The notes beneath the pieces were generated by a model, which made no database searches, was not told the DNA's origin, and saw nothing but the letters and a program-made list of their open reading frames with translations. The translations under genes were made by a program, and so were the position numbers. Of a stretch of DNA of 12,487 nt, positions 1-7,430 are shown piece by piece. Origin of the DNA: Alphaproteobacteria bacterium (GTDB lineage Bacteria > Pseudomonadota > Alphaproteobacteria > Sphingomonadales > Sphingomonadaceae); the NCBI GenBank assembly GCA_018828205.1, contig JAHJWA010000035.1, forward strand, positions 1-12,487, given 5' to 3'. Positions within the stretch are counted from its first letter, which is position 1. Every line of letters starts with the position of its first letter.

Positions 1-632
1 AGCCACCCGGTGCGGCTCTCGCGCAGGAGCCAGAACAGTGACCACACATCCTCCGCGGCCCGGTGCGCGCCGGAGAACCAACCATGCTGCATCAACAAGG
101 CGGTCTGCGCACGTCCATCGAGGCCAAGTTTGAGCCACGGGATATCGCGCATCGAACATGCCCACGGCTTGGCGGCGATTGACGGGTAGCGCCTCTCCAG
201 CCACGCTACTTCGAATTGGCAATTGTGAGCCACCACTAGGTCAGCACGATCGAGCATTCCAGCGACCATGGAGTCGGGAATTTTGTGGCCGGTAAGATGC
301 TGATTGGCGAGGCCAGTCAGCATGGTGATTTCCGGGTCCAGCGGAACGCCCGGATCTTCCTTCCAGGAGAACGGCCCAAAGTGGCCAACAACCTCACCAT
401 CGTCGTTCACGAAAACCATCATCAGAGCGAGTTCGATGACCGCGTCTCGATCAGGGTCGAGCCCGGTAGTTTCGAGGTCGATTATGCAGACGCATTTCCC
501 ATCCGGCGGAGCGCCATTGCCTGGCATGTCGCTGAATGGTTTTGGCACCGCACGCAGCACTCGAAAATTCTCGTCGTCTTCAAGACGCCGTGCGGTGGCG
601 TCGTAGTCTGGATTCAGATGATCGGTATTCAT
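1..632 (-). CDS. DnaQ-fold (DEDDh) 3'-5' exonuclease, C-terminus cut by window edge
   Basis: I translated this gene by hand from ATG at 632 and it stays open for 210 codons to the window edge. It has the three exonuclease motifs of the DEDDh (DnaQ/RNase T) superfamily: Exo I IIDLETTGLD (Asp52, Glu54), Exo II AHNCQFEVAWL (residues 135-145) and Exo III AHRAAEDVW (His190, Asp195). Family members remove nucleotides from DNA or RNA 3' ends using two metal ions. The first ~45 residues are an acidic extension before the fold. One oddity is that Exo II normally reads Asn-x-x-Phe-Asp, but residue 141 here is Glu, a conservative change at a metal ligand. AAAGG lies 7 bases upstream of the start. The gene follows the KfrA-like gene on the same strand but is separated from it by a terminator and a 213-base leader, so it is probably transcribed on its own. 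Such exonucleases are common on plasmids; the actual substrate is unknown. Confidence 0.85.
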   Translation of the reverse strand, partial: MNTDHLNPDYDATARRLEDDENFRVLRAVPKPFSDMPGNGAPPDGKCVCIIDLETTGLDPDRDAVIELALMMVFVNDDGEVVGHFGPFSWKEDPGVPLDPEITMLTGLANQHLTGHKIPDSMVAGMLDRADLVVAHNCQFEVAWLERRYPSIAAKPWACSMRDIPWLKLGLDGRAQTALLMQHGWFSGAHRAAEDVWSLFWLLRESRTGW

Positions 633-644
633 GTTTTTGCCTTT

Positions 645-774
645 CGGTTCGTTGCCGAACCGGCGAGGCGGGAGCTTGAGCGCTTACACATTTTCCCTTC
701 ACCCTGCCGGTTCACCCGGCAGGCCTCCACTCCAGTCTTTTCATCGTTCGCATGACGCCGCGCAGGCGGTCATG
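645..774 (-). promoter_or_regulatory. Leader of the exonuclease gene with three inverted repeats
   Basis: Three dyads lie in the leader. CGGTTCG/CGAACCG (645-651 and 656-662, 4-base loop) abuts the AAAGG ribosome-binding site. CCTGCCGG/CCGGCAGG (703-710 and 716-723, 5-base loop) is in the middle. CATGAC/GTCATG (751-756 and 769-774) is at the far end. None is followed by a T-run on either strand, so they do not look like terminators. They could be operators or a structured mRNA leader that controls access to the ribosome-binding site. The promoter should lie here, but I cannot place a convincing -35/-10 pair. Confidence 0.35.
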
Positions 775-792
775 TTTTCCTGTTGCGGATAT

Positions 793-820
793 AGAAAAGG
801 GGCGGCCTCTCGGCCGCCCC
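793..820 (-). terminator. Rho-independent terminator after the KfrA-like gene
   Basis: A perfect 9-bp GC-only stem (799-807 with 812-820) closes a 4-base loop. Read on the minus strand it is followed by TTTTCT, giving a short U-tract. It begins 25 bases after the stop codon of the gene ending at 846, the usual place for an intrinsic terminator. Confidence 0.8.
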
Positions 821-845
821 GCTGAATACCGTTTACGAGGACGTG

Positions 846-1496
846 CTACTCTTCGTAGTCGTATCGCGACATGTCGATGGAGCACTCTTCATCCTCCTTG
901 CATGCGTGCGTCCCCTGCACGCGCTCGCTTCGAACGGACGCCACGCCCAACCTGCCGAGCAGGGCATCGTGCTGAATGCGGATTTCGTCGAGCCGTGCTT
1001 CGGCGAGATCCGCGCGCGCCTTTTCGGCCGCCGCCTTTCGGGCGAGTTCTACAAGGTCCTGCGCCATCGTCTCGGCCTTACCGCCCGCCTGCACGCGAGC
1101 CTCGCGTTCGTGGTCGAGCTCGCCTTCAAGGAGAGCGATCTTCTCGCACAGCGCGGTCTCAGTCTGATCGCTGCGCTGACGCTCCCCGTCGATAGTCTTC
1201 CCGGTGAGCTCCAGCGCGACACGAACCATGTCCTCGACACCGGCGCGCAACCGCTCTTCGAGTTCTTCTCGCAGGCCAGCGGGCGCTCGCCGAACGTGCT
1301 GAATGCCCTGCGCCTCCATGCGCTTCTTCCAGTCGTTTACCTTGGCGTAGATCGACTGATTGCCTTTTGGCATACCGAGCGCGGTGGCAACGGCGTTCCC
1401 ATGCACCTGGTGGAGATCGCCTCCGGCCTCTCTCAACAACCGATTGGCGATCGCATCAACAACGGGCTGGGTCTTCCAATCTTCCTTCTTGAGCAT
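846..1496 (-). CDS. KfrA-like plasmid DNA-binding coiled-coil protein
   Basis: This is a 216-aa protein with the layout of the KfrA family. The N-terminal DNA-binding domain (about residues 8-62) carries the family-like run AVATALGMPKGNQSIYAKVNDWKKR. A long Ala/Glu/Arg-rich coiled coil follows (about 75-185), then an acidic tail. KfrA of IncP-type plasmids is a self-regulating repressor that also helps plasmid segregation by forming filaments on DNA. Here that role is inferred from architecture only. The length is shorter than RK2 KfrA (over 300 aa) but usual for KfrA-like proteins of alphaproteobacterial plasmids. An AGGAAAG stretch about 9 bases upstream supports the ATG at 1496. The region directly upstream has paired AGCGAA repeats and a palindrome that are good candidates for its own operator. 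A terminator follows the gene. Confidence 0.72.
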   Translation of the reverse strand: MLKKEDWKTQPVVDAIANRLLREAGGDLHQVHGNAVATALGMPKGNQSIYAKVNDWKKRMEAQGIQHVRRAPAGLREELEERLRAGVEDMVRVALELTGKTIDGERQRSDQTETALCEKIALLEGELDHEREARVQAGGKAETMAQDLVELARKAAAEKARADLAEARLDEIRIQHDALLGRLGVASVRSERVQGTHACKEDEECSIDMSRYDYEE

Positions 1497-1808
1497 GATT
1501 TCGTATCTTTCCTGTCAGCTCCAGCGAAAGCAGCGAATGTCGCTGGGTTCGCCGGTTGATATCCTTCGTCAGCCGGATGCTCATCGCGGCCGGCACTTAT
1601 CGGGAAAGATCGGCGGTTTTCTCACTCGCTCGAATGCTTGCTCTGCAGCGAAGGCAGCGAATTGGGCATTGTCGATGATGCGATGTCGGAAGGACGGGCA
1701 AAAGCCGGTACTGATAGGAAGCGAAGCGAGTACGCACGACGACCGCGCGATTACGATCTTCGTATGCTACGGCGAGCCGGATCCCGAGGATGAGGAGGAT
1801 GATCGCGG
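1497..1808 (-). promoter_or_regulatory. 312-base spacer with repeated AGCGAA motifs, putative KfrA-like operator
   Basis: The spacer between the relaxase stop and the KfrA-like start holds a repeated 16-base motif, AGCGAA-N-GCAGCGAAT, at 1523-1538 and 1647-1662 with one difference. A further AGCGAA is at 1720-1725. The copy near the gene lies in a dyad: CCAGCGA (1521-1527) pairs with TCGCTGG (1540-1546), and CAGCGA-ATG-TCGCTG (1531-1545) is a perfect interrupted palindrome. The copy sits about 35 bases upstream of the KfrA-like start codon, where an autorepressor would bind. I do not see a clear sigma-70 promoter. Confidence 0.45.
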
Positions 1809-1812
1809 TCAT
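1597..1812 (-). CDS. Possible small membrane-anchored protein, translationally coupled to the relaxase (doubtful)
   Basis: This 71-codon frame starts with an ATG that overlaps the relaxase stop in an ATGA arrangement (1812-1809). Its first ~17 residues are hydrophobic (MTAIILLILGIRLAVAY), which could be a single membrane segment, followed by a basic Arg/Cys/His-rich tail. Against it: there is no good ribosome-binding site, the tail resembles no family I know, and the frame runs through the AGCGAA repeat at 1647-1662. It may be only the first part that is real, or a chance open frame. I do not recognise it. Confidence 0.22.
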   Translation of the reverse strand: MTAIILLILGIRLAVAYEDRNRAVVVRTRFASYQYRLLPVLPTSHHRQCPIRCLRCRASIRASEKTADLSR

Positions 1813-4418
1813 CGTTCGAAACCGTTTGGACGGGGAGGACCAGGTCGTCGCGATTGTTCCCGGAGACTCCGATCTTTCCTGGCAGCCGGACGGGGGGTCG
1901 AGGTCGCCGTGCGGGAAGCCATATCCGATGCCAACTCGGGAACGGCATTTTTCGACGGCATAATCGCGGGATTCACGGGCGATCGATTACCTATGGCGAT
2001 GGCGGTATTGGCCCGCTCGTAGGCGTGCATCTGACGCCCAATGGCCTTGGCAAGTTGTGGGTCCTTGTTCCAAAGCGCGTGAATTCGGCTCAGCTCTCCA
2101 GGTCGCGCGTTCTCGTTATACGCAAACCTGTCCGGCCTCGCCCGTGCAACGGCGATCAGGCGCAGGAATGTCGGATCGGACCGCTGAGCTTCCCAAAAGG
2201 CTGCTGCCCATGAAGCGTTGCTTCCCAAAACCTTGAGTTCGCCCTCCTCGATCGAAGCGGCTCCAGCGACGATTGCGGCTGCGATCCATCGCCGGCGCTC
2301 GATCTGGATCGCCTCTATCGCCGCAAGATCCCGCTGGACAGCAGGGTCAAGAAGCCGATGGGGCTTGTCCCCGAAAGCCTCGACCAGAACGCGATCGTCG
2401 AGGAAACGCCAGTGAAGCCCTTCGTGGGACGCACGATAACGCGATGGCGCCAACCAGAGCTTGTCGTGGTCGATTTCATTGGCAAGCATACGCCGTGTTT
2501 CGAGCGTTGGGTCGGCCGCATTCGCGCCCAGACTGGAATTTTGCACGTCTAGAACATAGTCCGTGAGGAGTTTGCCAGTGTGCAACGGATGACCGGGTTC
2601 AACAAAGGCGCGCATGCGCTCGCCGCGCCAGTGGCGTTCGCCGTGGACGCTCGACCGGTTCCCTTTTCGATCGCCGTAGGTGTCGTGATAAGCGCGACTT
2701 GATGCGACAATGCTACGGGCCGAACCTGCGCAGGCCGATCGGAAATGCGCCTTGGCGAGTTTCTTCAACGGTCCTTTCTCGAGCGCAATCTTTAGTTCGG
2801 CTGCAATCCTTGCGAGTCCCTTTCGGATTTTCTGCGTCGAAGCGATCCTTAGGCGCCTGAAGCGCCGCCTCGCGAGCTTGAGCGCATCGATCCGCGCCCT
2901 GCGCTTTTGCGATACGATCTCGATCGTCCGCAGCCGCTCGACAAAGGCGAGCTCTTCGCCATACCAGAACTTCCGGGCCTCCTCGGTCGCTTCGATCCGG
3001 TAGCGATCTTCAAGTTCGCGCCGCTCCTCATCCTCCCGCAGCGTTTTGCTCGGCGAAGATTTACCGGCAGGCGGTCCCCAGAGAAGCGCCAGCGTATCTC
3101 CTGTCTCTTCGGGGAAGACGCGAGAATCCCTGAAGGGCTTCGACACGGATTTCTCCAGCATCTTGACCTTGGCCACTTCCCTTTCATGAGACCGGCGGCG
3201 CTGAGCCCGCCGCTCGTTGACGTTATTGCCCTTCTCGACGTCCCTCATCCTGCGATAGAAATGTGCGTTGTGTTTTTCGAGATGGTCGGCGAGTTCCTTG
3301 CACTCCTCGATCTCTGCTCGTCGATCGGCGAAGCGATCACGCTCCTCATTGGTCAGCTTCTCGAACCGCGGCATCACGAATTTGCGAACCGCGAGACCGG
3401 GAGCGGCGGGCAGGTATCCGCCTTCTAGACGGTTGCCCAATTTTTTTAGCGTTGCGTTGCTGTAGGCCTTGCCTGCCGCGATGGACTGCCCTTGTGCGTG
3501 CTGCCCCGCTTCAGGAAGATAGTCGTTGGCAACAATCCGCGCACCGCTTTGGCCAGAAACGTATTTCAGCCCGACCCGCGCGAGGCTTTCATGCATCTGC
3601 TCTGCGGTATCCGACTTCATGATGCGAGGCGTGGCCAGGACTTGGACGGCCCGTTCCATCTCCCACTCCTCGCCGGACCACTCCATATGCGCAGCGTAAT
3701 TGTCCCGCTTCCAAGCCTTGTGGGCTTTCTGGGCGGAAACGATCTCGGACCGACCGAGAATCTTGCCGTTCTCGTCCGCAACCTTGATGTCCGAAAAGGT
3801 GTGATAGACACCGGTTCGATCCGCAACGAACCGGCGATTGGGTTCGGGCTCGAGACCCAAGTCGCGCTCGATGATCGCCATGGCGATCTGACCGGCTTCT
3901 TTCCACCAGTCCTGACCGAACGTGACCGGCCGGTCTTCTCCCGCCAGGAAGCTGACCACCAAGCCATGCATGTGATCGTTGTCGGTGTCGCGATGGTCGG
4001 CCCATACTGAAGGGCAGTCCTCGACGCCCATGACGCGGCAAACGACCAAACGGACATGTTCGAGTTGCTCTGGCGTCAGATGCTCGCCCTCGCGGCTGCT
4101 GACGGCTATATGCCAGAAGCGTTTCAGGCCGGCGCGCGCGCCGTAGATTGCGATCTCCTGCGACTGGCCTTCCGGATCCTCGGAGACAAGGTTGTAGGCG
4201 TGCCGTCCTTCTATCCGGTGCCCCTCGGCGCTGTCTGTGTTCACATAGTCGCCGACCGGTTTGACCTTCCCCATCACCGCAATGTCCTCGGCGCTCAACT
4301 GGATGTCGAAGATGTATCGCGCTCGCGAGAGTGACGTCGAGAAAGCGAGGTCCTGCTTCAGCTTCGGGCTGGCAACGCCATTGAGTCCGCTATCGTATCG
4401 CCAAATATTGATAACCAT
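1809..4418 (-). CDS. MOBP-type conjugative relaxase (mobilization nuclease), 869 aa
   Basis: The relaxase nicks one strand at oriT, stays bound to the 5' end through a tyrosine, and leads the strand through the conjugation channel. The N-terminal ~155 residues hold the relaxase fold. A family-type motif II is at residues 101-118 (FWHIAVSSREGEHLTPEQ), and the metal-binding three-His motif III is ADHRDTDNDHMHGLVV (His142, His149, His151). The nucleophile must be one of Tyr8, Tyr35 or Tyr58; I cannot choose. Residues ~350-560 are very charged and helical, and the C-terminal ~300 residues are of no domain I recognise. I start the gene at 4418, not at the upstream ATG 4499: the ATG shares a base with the MobC-like stop (TGATG), GGGAG lies about 9 bases before it, and the upstream 27 residues are low-complexity overlap. 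The candidate oriT lies 0.5 kb upstream. Confidence 0.88.
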   Translation of the reverse strand: MVINIWRYDSGLNGVASPKLKQDLAFSTSLSRARYIFDIQLSAEDIAVMGKVKPVGDYVNTDSAEGHRIEGRHAYNLVSEDPEGQSQEIAIYGARAGLKRFWHIAVSSREGEHLTPEQLEHVRLVVCRVMGVEDCPSVWADHRDTDNDHMHGLVVSFLAGEDRPVTFGQDWWKEAGQIAMAIIERDLGLEPEPNRRFVADRTGVYHTFSDIKVADENGKILGRSEIVSAQKAHKAWKRDNYAAHMEWSGEEWEMERAVQVLATPRIMKSDTAEQMHESLARVGLKYVSGQSGARIVANDYLPEAGQHAQGQSIAAGKAYSNATLKKLGNRLEGGYLPAAPGLAVRKFVMPRFEKLTNEERDRFADRRAEIEECKELADHLEKHNAHFYRRMRDVEKGNNVNERRAQRRRSHEREVAKVKMLEKSVSKPFRDSRVFPEETGDTLALLWGPPAGKSSPSKTLREDEERRELEDRYRIEATEEARKFWYGEELAFVERLRTIEIVSQKRRARIDALKLARRRFRRLRIASTQKIRKGLARIAAELKIALEKGPLKKLAKAHFRSACAGSARSIVASSRAYHDTYGDRKGNRSSVHGERHWRGERMRAFVEPGHPLHTGKLLTDYVLDVQNSSLGANAADPTLETRRMLANEIDHDKLWLAPSRYRASHEGLHWRFLDDRVLVEAFGDKPHRLLDPAVQRDLAAIEAIQIERRRWIAAAIVAGAASIEEGELKVLGSNASWAAAFWEAQRSDPTFLRLIAVARARPDRFAYNENARPGELSRIHALWNKDPQLAKAIGRQMHAYERANTAIAIGNRSPVNPAIMPSKNAVPELASDMASRTATSTPRPAARKDRSLREQSRRPGPPRPNGFER

Positions 4419-4903
4419 CAGCGGCTCTCCCGCTTCTCGACCATCGGAACCAAGCGGGACTGTTCCTGCCGCTGCGCGAGCAGGCCGCGCAGCTTGCACG
4501 CCTCATCCAGCAAGGCGCTAATGGTCGTTCTGGCGTCCTCGATTAGTTCAACCAGTTCCCCATGCCGCTGCCTCGCGAGCAAGCCTAGAAGCGCGTGCTC
4601 CGGGTCATCGTCATGGATGTCTTGTGCGCGCGCCAAATCATCGTCCAGCCGCATTTCAAGCGCGGCAAGCGCGTCGCCGAAACACTTCTCACGCGCCGCC
4701 ATTGCCAGCAGTCTCGCGCCGACATCGATCGCTACGTCGCGCAAGCCCGAAGGATAGAAAATCCGATCCCGGCAATACTGTCCGACCCCTTTGTCGGGCA
4801 CCTCTCGCTGGATCTGCGCTTTCTGCTCGGCGGTTACGTAAAACTTGATATAGGGACGCTTTACGGGATTCTTTGATGGGGCTGGAACCTTCCTAACGGC
4901 CAT
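4418..4903 (-). CDS. MobC-like relaxosome accessory protein
   Basis: This 161-aa protein is encoded directly before the relaxase, and its stop codon shares one base with the relaxase start, so the two are made together. The N-terminal part (residues ~15-50) has the basic, strand-like stretch followed by helix expected of ribbon-helix-helix MobC/TraJ-type proteins, which bind oriT and help the relaxase open the nic region. The remainder is helical and acidic. I chose ATG 4903, not 4954, because GGGAGG lies 7 bases upstream of it and the extra 17 residues would run into the oriT candidate. The oriT spacer follows immediately upstream, so the protein probably also controls its own promoter there. 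Family assignment rests on position and overall shape more than on strong motifs. Confidence 0.68.
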   Translation of the reverse strand: MAVRKVPAPSKNPVKRPYIKFYVTAEQKAQIQREVPDKGVGQYCRDRIFYPSGLRDVAIDVGARLLAMAAREKCFGDALAALEMRLDDDLARAQDIHDDDPEHALLGLLARQRHGELVELIEDARTTISALLDEACKLRGLLAQRQEQSRLVPMVEKRESR

Positions 4904-4919
4904 GGCCAAACCTCCCTTC

Positions 4920-5026
4920 GCCCGTTGCGCGGGCGTCATAAGAAACGCCGTCACGGAGCTTCAGCGACACGATGGCGAAACGTGTGGGGCACCCACACCC
5001 ATCCTGTAGAAAAAACTGGCCCCGTT
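4920..5026 (+). other. Candidate oriT with MOBP nic site
   Basis: The spacer between the MobC-like gene and the 304-aa gene carries several dyads and a nic-like sequence. GTGTGGG/CCCACAC (4982-4988 and 4992-4998, 3-base loop) is followed at 5000-5007 by CATCCTGT. IncP and IncI (MOBP) origins share the nic consensus YATCCTG|Y, with an inverted repeat just 5' of it. On that model the plus strand would be cut between 5006 and 5007. Other repeats are GCCCG/CGGGC (4920-4924 and 4930-4934) and GGCGT/ACGCC (4932-4936 and 4945-4949), possible MobC binding sites. An A/T-rich run (5008-5015) follows nic, which would ease melting. The location next to mobC and a MOBP relaxase supports the call. Confidence 0.72.
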
Positions 5027-5941
5027 TCACGGATTTGCCTCCGGCAGCGGGAGCCCGATTTGGTCGAAGACAAGTTTGATGCAACGCGCGACATCGGCGC
5101 TGCGCGCCATGGCCTCGCGCGTTGCATCTGCATCGTTGGACAGATCTGTTGCCCTAGCGACGAGCTCGGCGTCGGGCGCATCCCTCAGGGCTCCGAAAAA
5201 GTTGTTCGCAAGCGTTTCGCCTTTGCGAAACGCGCTGGAGGGAAATGCAGGGCGCCGAAGGGCGTCCGTAGGTTCGGCCTGCGCCTTATGGGAGCTGGAC
5301 GGTTGCTCGGAATGAAAGGACCGCCGCGTCAGCTCTGGGGCAGACTCTGCATCAGCCCGGTAGTTCTGGGTCGCCCCAGTTCCATGAGCGTCTAATCGCA
5401 CAAAGTCGGTCGCATGATCGGGAGGCGAGGCCACCGCCGCATTCTCGGCCCCTCGTTTAATGTCCGGTTTATCGCGCTTCGCCGCTAGGCGTCGACCGTA
5501 CTCATCATCAACCCGCGCGCTCCAGCCGCCGTCAGCATCGCCCGGCCAACTGGAATTCAACGTCGGTTTGCTCAAAAGCCATTGCAGCACCGGAGATTGA
5601 TAGCCATCGCGCGTGATATACCGGCGGACTTTCACCCACTGCAGCCAGCGTTGGAGCTCCTCTTTCTGCTCGTCGGTAAGAGAACAGGCCGCTGCGACTC
5701 GTTCGGCTATCGTCTTCGGATTGAACCGTTTGGTCGGCTTGGCATGGATTTGTTGCGCATCCTTGAATGCGTAGGCGATGGCGCGATACGGAAAACCTGG
5801 CGAAAGAACTGGCTCGTCGGGGTCGATCGCGCTGCCTCCGAATTCTTCACGCAAGGCTTTGAGCCTAATCGCTTCCTTCTCGCCCGCCGTCTGCCTACGG
5901 CGTTGCGGCCGCTTCGGTATTTCTTCGTTCTCTTCGGACAT
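5027..5941 (-). CDS. Conserved-looking protein of unknown function beside oriT
   Basis: This is a 304-aa soluble protein that I do not recognise. The first ~25 residues are very charged (acidic, then Arg/Lys/Gln-rich). Residues ~40-130 look like a compact helical domain with many Arg/Lys (for example QRWLQWVKVRRYITRDGY). Residues ~130-240 are polar and probably disordered. The last ~60 are helical and end in a short Pro-rich tail. There is no signal peptide or membrane segment. I start at ATG 5941, which has GGGAG about 8 bases upstream; an upstream ATG at 6007 would add a hydrophobic stretch with no ribosome-binding site. It is read toward oriT and MobC and stops where the oriT candidate begins, so an accessory role in DNA transfer is possible, but only by position. 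Confidence 0.6.
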   Translation of the reverse strand: MSEENEEIPKRPQRRRQTAGEKEAIRLKALREEFGGSAIDPDEPVLSPGFPYRAIAYAFKDAQQIHAKPTKRFNPKTIAERVAAACSLTDEQKEELQRWLQWVKVRRYITRDGYQSPVLQWLLSKPTLNSSWPGDADGGWSARVDDEYGRRLAAKRDKPDIKRGAENAAVASPPDHATDFVRLDAHGTGATQNYRADAESAPELTRRSFHSEQPSSSHKAQAEPTDALRRPAFPSSAFRKGETLANNFFGALRDAPDAELVARATDLSNDADATREAMARSADVARCIKLVFDQIGLPLPEANP

Positions 5942-6313
5942 TCGTCTTCTCCCTAAGGTCGATGATACCTTGTAGGATGAGTTGACGAGAATGAGTAACG
6001 CGGGCACGCCAATCGCGTGGATGTGCGAAATCGGAAAAGGAAAATCACGCTCCGATCCGCAGGACGGGCCGATCCGAAGTATTCCCGCCTCACTAACCGT
6101 GACCCAAGACCCGGCCGTCCATCATATAGCGTGCGCCGCGCGAGTGGACGCTCCGTGAAGCAATACCGAGGTCAGCTAATGGGCCGACGCACGAACCGCT
6201 TCGCGGATGGGAGCTGCCGGTGAGGCGAAGGTAAACAGCGAGCGCCGCGCATGGATTGAGCAAAGTCGCACATTGGCAGAGCATTTCGGCTCCTTCAACC
6301 AAGGAGTCGAACG
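5942..6313. other. Gene-free 372-base stretch between the mobilization block and the IS91-like unit
   Basis: I see no convincing gene here; the open frames are short and lack ribosome-binding sites. The promoter of the 304-aa gene should lie near 5942-6000, and the left boundary of the IS91-like unit should lie somewhere in 6000-6300. One small hairpin, CCGC-TTC-GCGG (6196-6206), is of the kind seen near IS91-family ends, but it is too short to fix the boundary. The last bases before 6314 (TCAACCAAGGAG) match the leader of the inverted partner at 11850-11870 (TCAACCAGGAG on the minus strand), so that part belongs to the element. Confidence 0.4.
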
Positions 6314-7230
6314 ATGAACGAGCTTATTCCTGTTGCCCCCGCCGCGCCCCTCAGCCCGCTGCGCCAGCGCCTGATCGACGACATGAACATGCGGCACTTC
6401 AGCCGCGAGACGCAGCGCAATTATGTGCGCGATGTCGGGCGGTTCGCCACTTTTCTCGGACACCCCCCGATACCGCAACCGCCGAAGATCTGCGCCGCTT
6501 CCAGGTCGAGCAGCGCAAAGTCGGGATGCCGGTACCCACCATGAACAGCATCATCGCGGCGCTACGCTTCTTCTTTACCCACACACTTGACGGGCCCGAC
6601 CTCGCCCGCCGTCTGGTGCGCATGAAGCAGATCCGCAAGCTGCCGGTGGTGCTGAGCCGCGACGAGGTGACGCGCCTGCTGAACGCGACCACCTGCCTGA
6701 AGCAACAGGCTGCGCTGTCGGTCGCCTATGGTGCGGGCCTACGCGTCGCCGAGGTCTCGATGCTCAAGGTGCGCGATATCGACAGCGAGCGGATGCTGCT
6801 GAGGGTCGAGCGCGGCAAAGGCGGGCAGTACCGCAACGCGATGCTCCCGGCGGACCTGCTGAAGCTCCTGCGTCAGTGGTGGAGACTGGGCCACGAACAG
6901 GGCGTGATGCACTCCGATGGTTGGCTGTTCCCCGGCCAGCACGCGCTGAAGCCGATCTCAACCAAGCAGCTCCACCGTGTCGTGGCCGAAGCCGCCCAGT
7001 CGACCGGAATCGCCAAGCGCGTCAGCCCGCACACGCTGCGACACAGCTTCGCAACGCACCTGCTCGAGGACGGCATCGATATCCGCATCATCCAGGCGCT
7101 GCTCGGCCATGCCAAGCTGGAGAACACCGCGTTCTACACGAGAGTGGCAACGCGCACGGTGCGTGCGGTGACCAGCCCGCTCGACAAGCTTGGCCTGTTC
7201 CTACCCGAACCGGAGGCGCCTCCCGGTTGA
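6314..7230 (+). pseudogene. IS91-associated tyrosine recombinase, left copy, broken by one frameshift
   Basis: This is a XerD-like recombinase of about 305 codons of the kind found upstream of IS91-family transposases. It starts at ATG 6314 with AAGGAG 7 bases upstream. The N-terminal SAM-like domain (SPLRQRLIDDMNMRHFSRET) reads in one frame up to the C-run at 6463-6468. From there on the homology (DTATAEDLRRFQ) continues in another frame. Comparison with the right copy (FGRSPDRVGLEDVRAFQ) shows that one base is missing in or next to the C-run. The catalytic domain is otherwise complete: Arg in GAGLRVAE (codon 6742-6744), Lys in ERGKGGQ, SPHTLRHSF, LLGHA, and the nucleophile Tyr in FYTRVA (codon 7135-7137). 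The stop is five bases before the GTG of the transposase fragment. It is either a true pseudogene or a sequencing error in the homopolymer. Confidence 0.82.
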
Positions 7231-7234
7231 GCCG

Positions 7235-7430
7235 GTGCGCACCGGCCACGAGGTCGCCGACGTTTTCCGCGCTGCCGGCCCTGCGTACCGGACCGCCCAC
7301 GCGGGACATCTGAGCTTGCATCAGCTGAAGGTCATGTCGGCGATCGAGCATTGCCGCACCGCTGCCCTTGGCGGGCACGTCGAGGCCTGCACCGACTGCG
7401 GCCATTGGCGGATCGCCTACAACTCTTGCC
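7235..7430 (+). pseudogene. IS91-family transposase, N-terminal fragment (left copy)
   Basis: The first ~65 codons of an IS91-type transposase start at GTG 7235, which aligns with the ATG of the right copy (both then read ..EVADxF). They contain the start of the zinc-binding domain: MSAIEHCRTAALGGHVEACTDCGH, then RIAYNSC. In intact IS91 transposases this is followed by RNRHCPKC, the second half of the zinc site. Here it is replaced after the Cys codon by the RIT terminal repeat. The frame stays open through the repeat and ends at 7528, giving a 97-aa chimera with no catalytic (HUH, Tyr) domain. It cannot transpose. The junction is at the same codon as in the mirror-image fragment at 10775-10970. 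Confidence 0.85.

Noticed and set aside
703..723. CCTGCCGG/CCGGCAGG hairpin as a terminator
   Set aside because: No T-run follows on either strand, and it lies upstream of a gene start; the terminator at 793-820 already serves the preceding gene.
843..1559. Long plus-strand open frame opposite the KfrA-like gene
   Set aside because: It lies antisense to a well-supported gene, has no ribosome-binding site, and its protein has no family-like pattern; GC-rich DNA gives such shadows.
1521..1725. AGCGAA repeats as replication-origin iterons
   Set aside because: Only two full copies and one partial copy, irregularly spaced, with no replication initiator gene or AT-rich region alongside; an operator fits better.
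4418..4499. Longer relaxase start at 4499
   Set aside because: It would overlap the MobC-like gene by 82 bases with no ribosome-binding site; the TGATG start at 4418 has one and begins with a relaxase-like N-terminus.
6455..6475. Programmed ribosomal frameshift at the C-run of the left recombinase
   Set aside because: The partner copy in the same window does not use such a site and has unrelated mutations; a single-base loss or read error is simpler.
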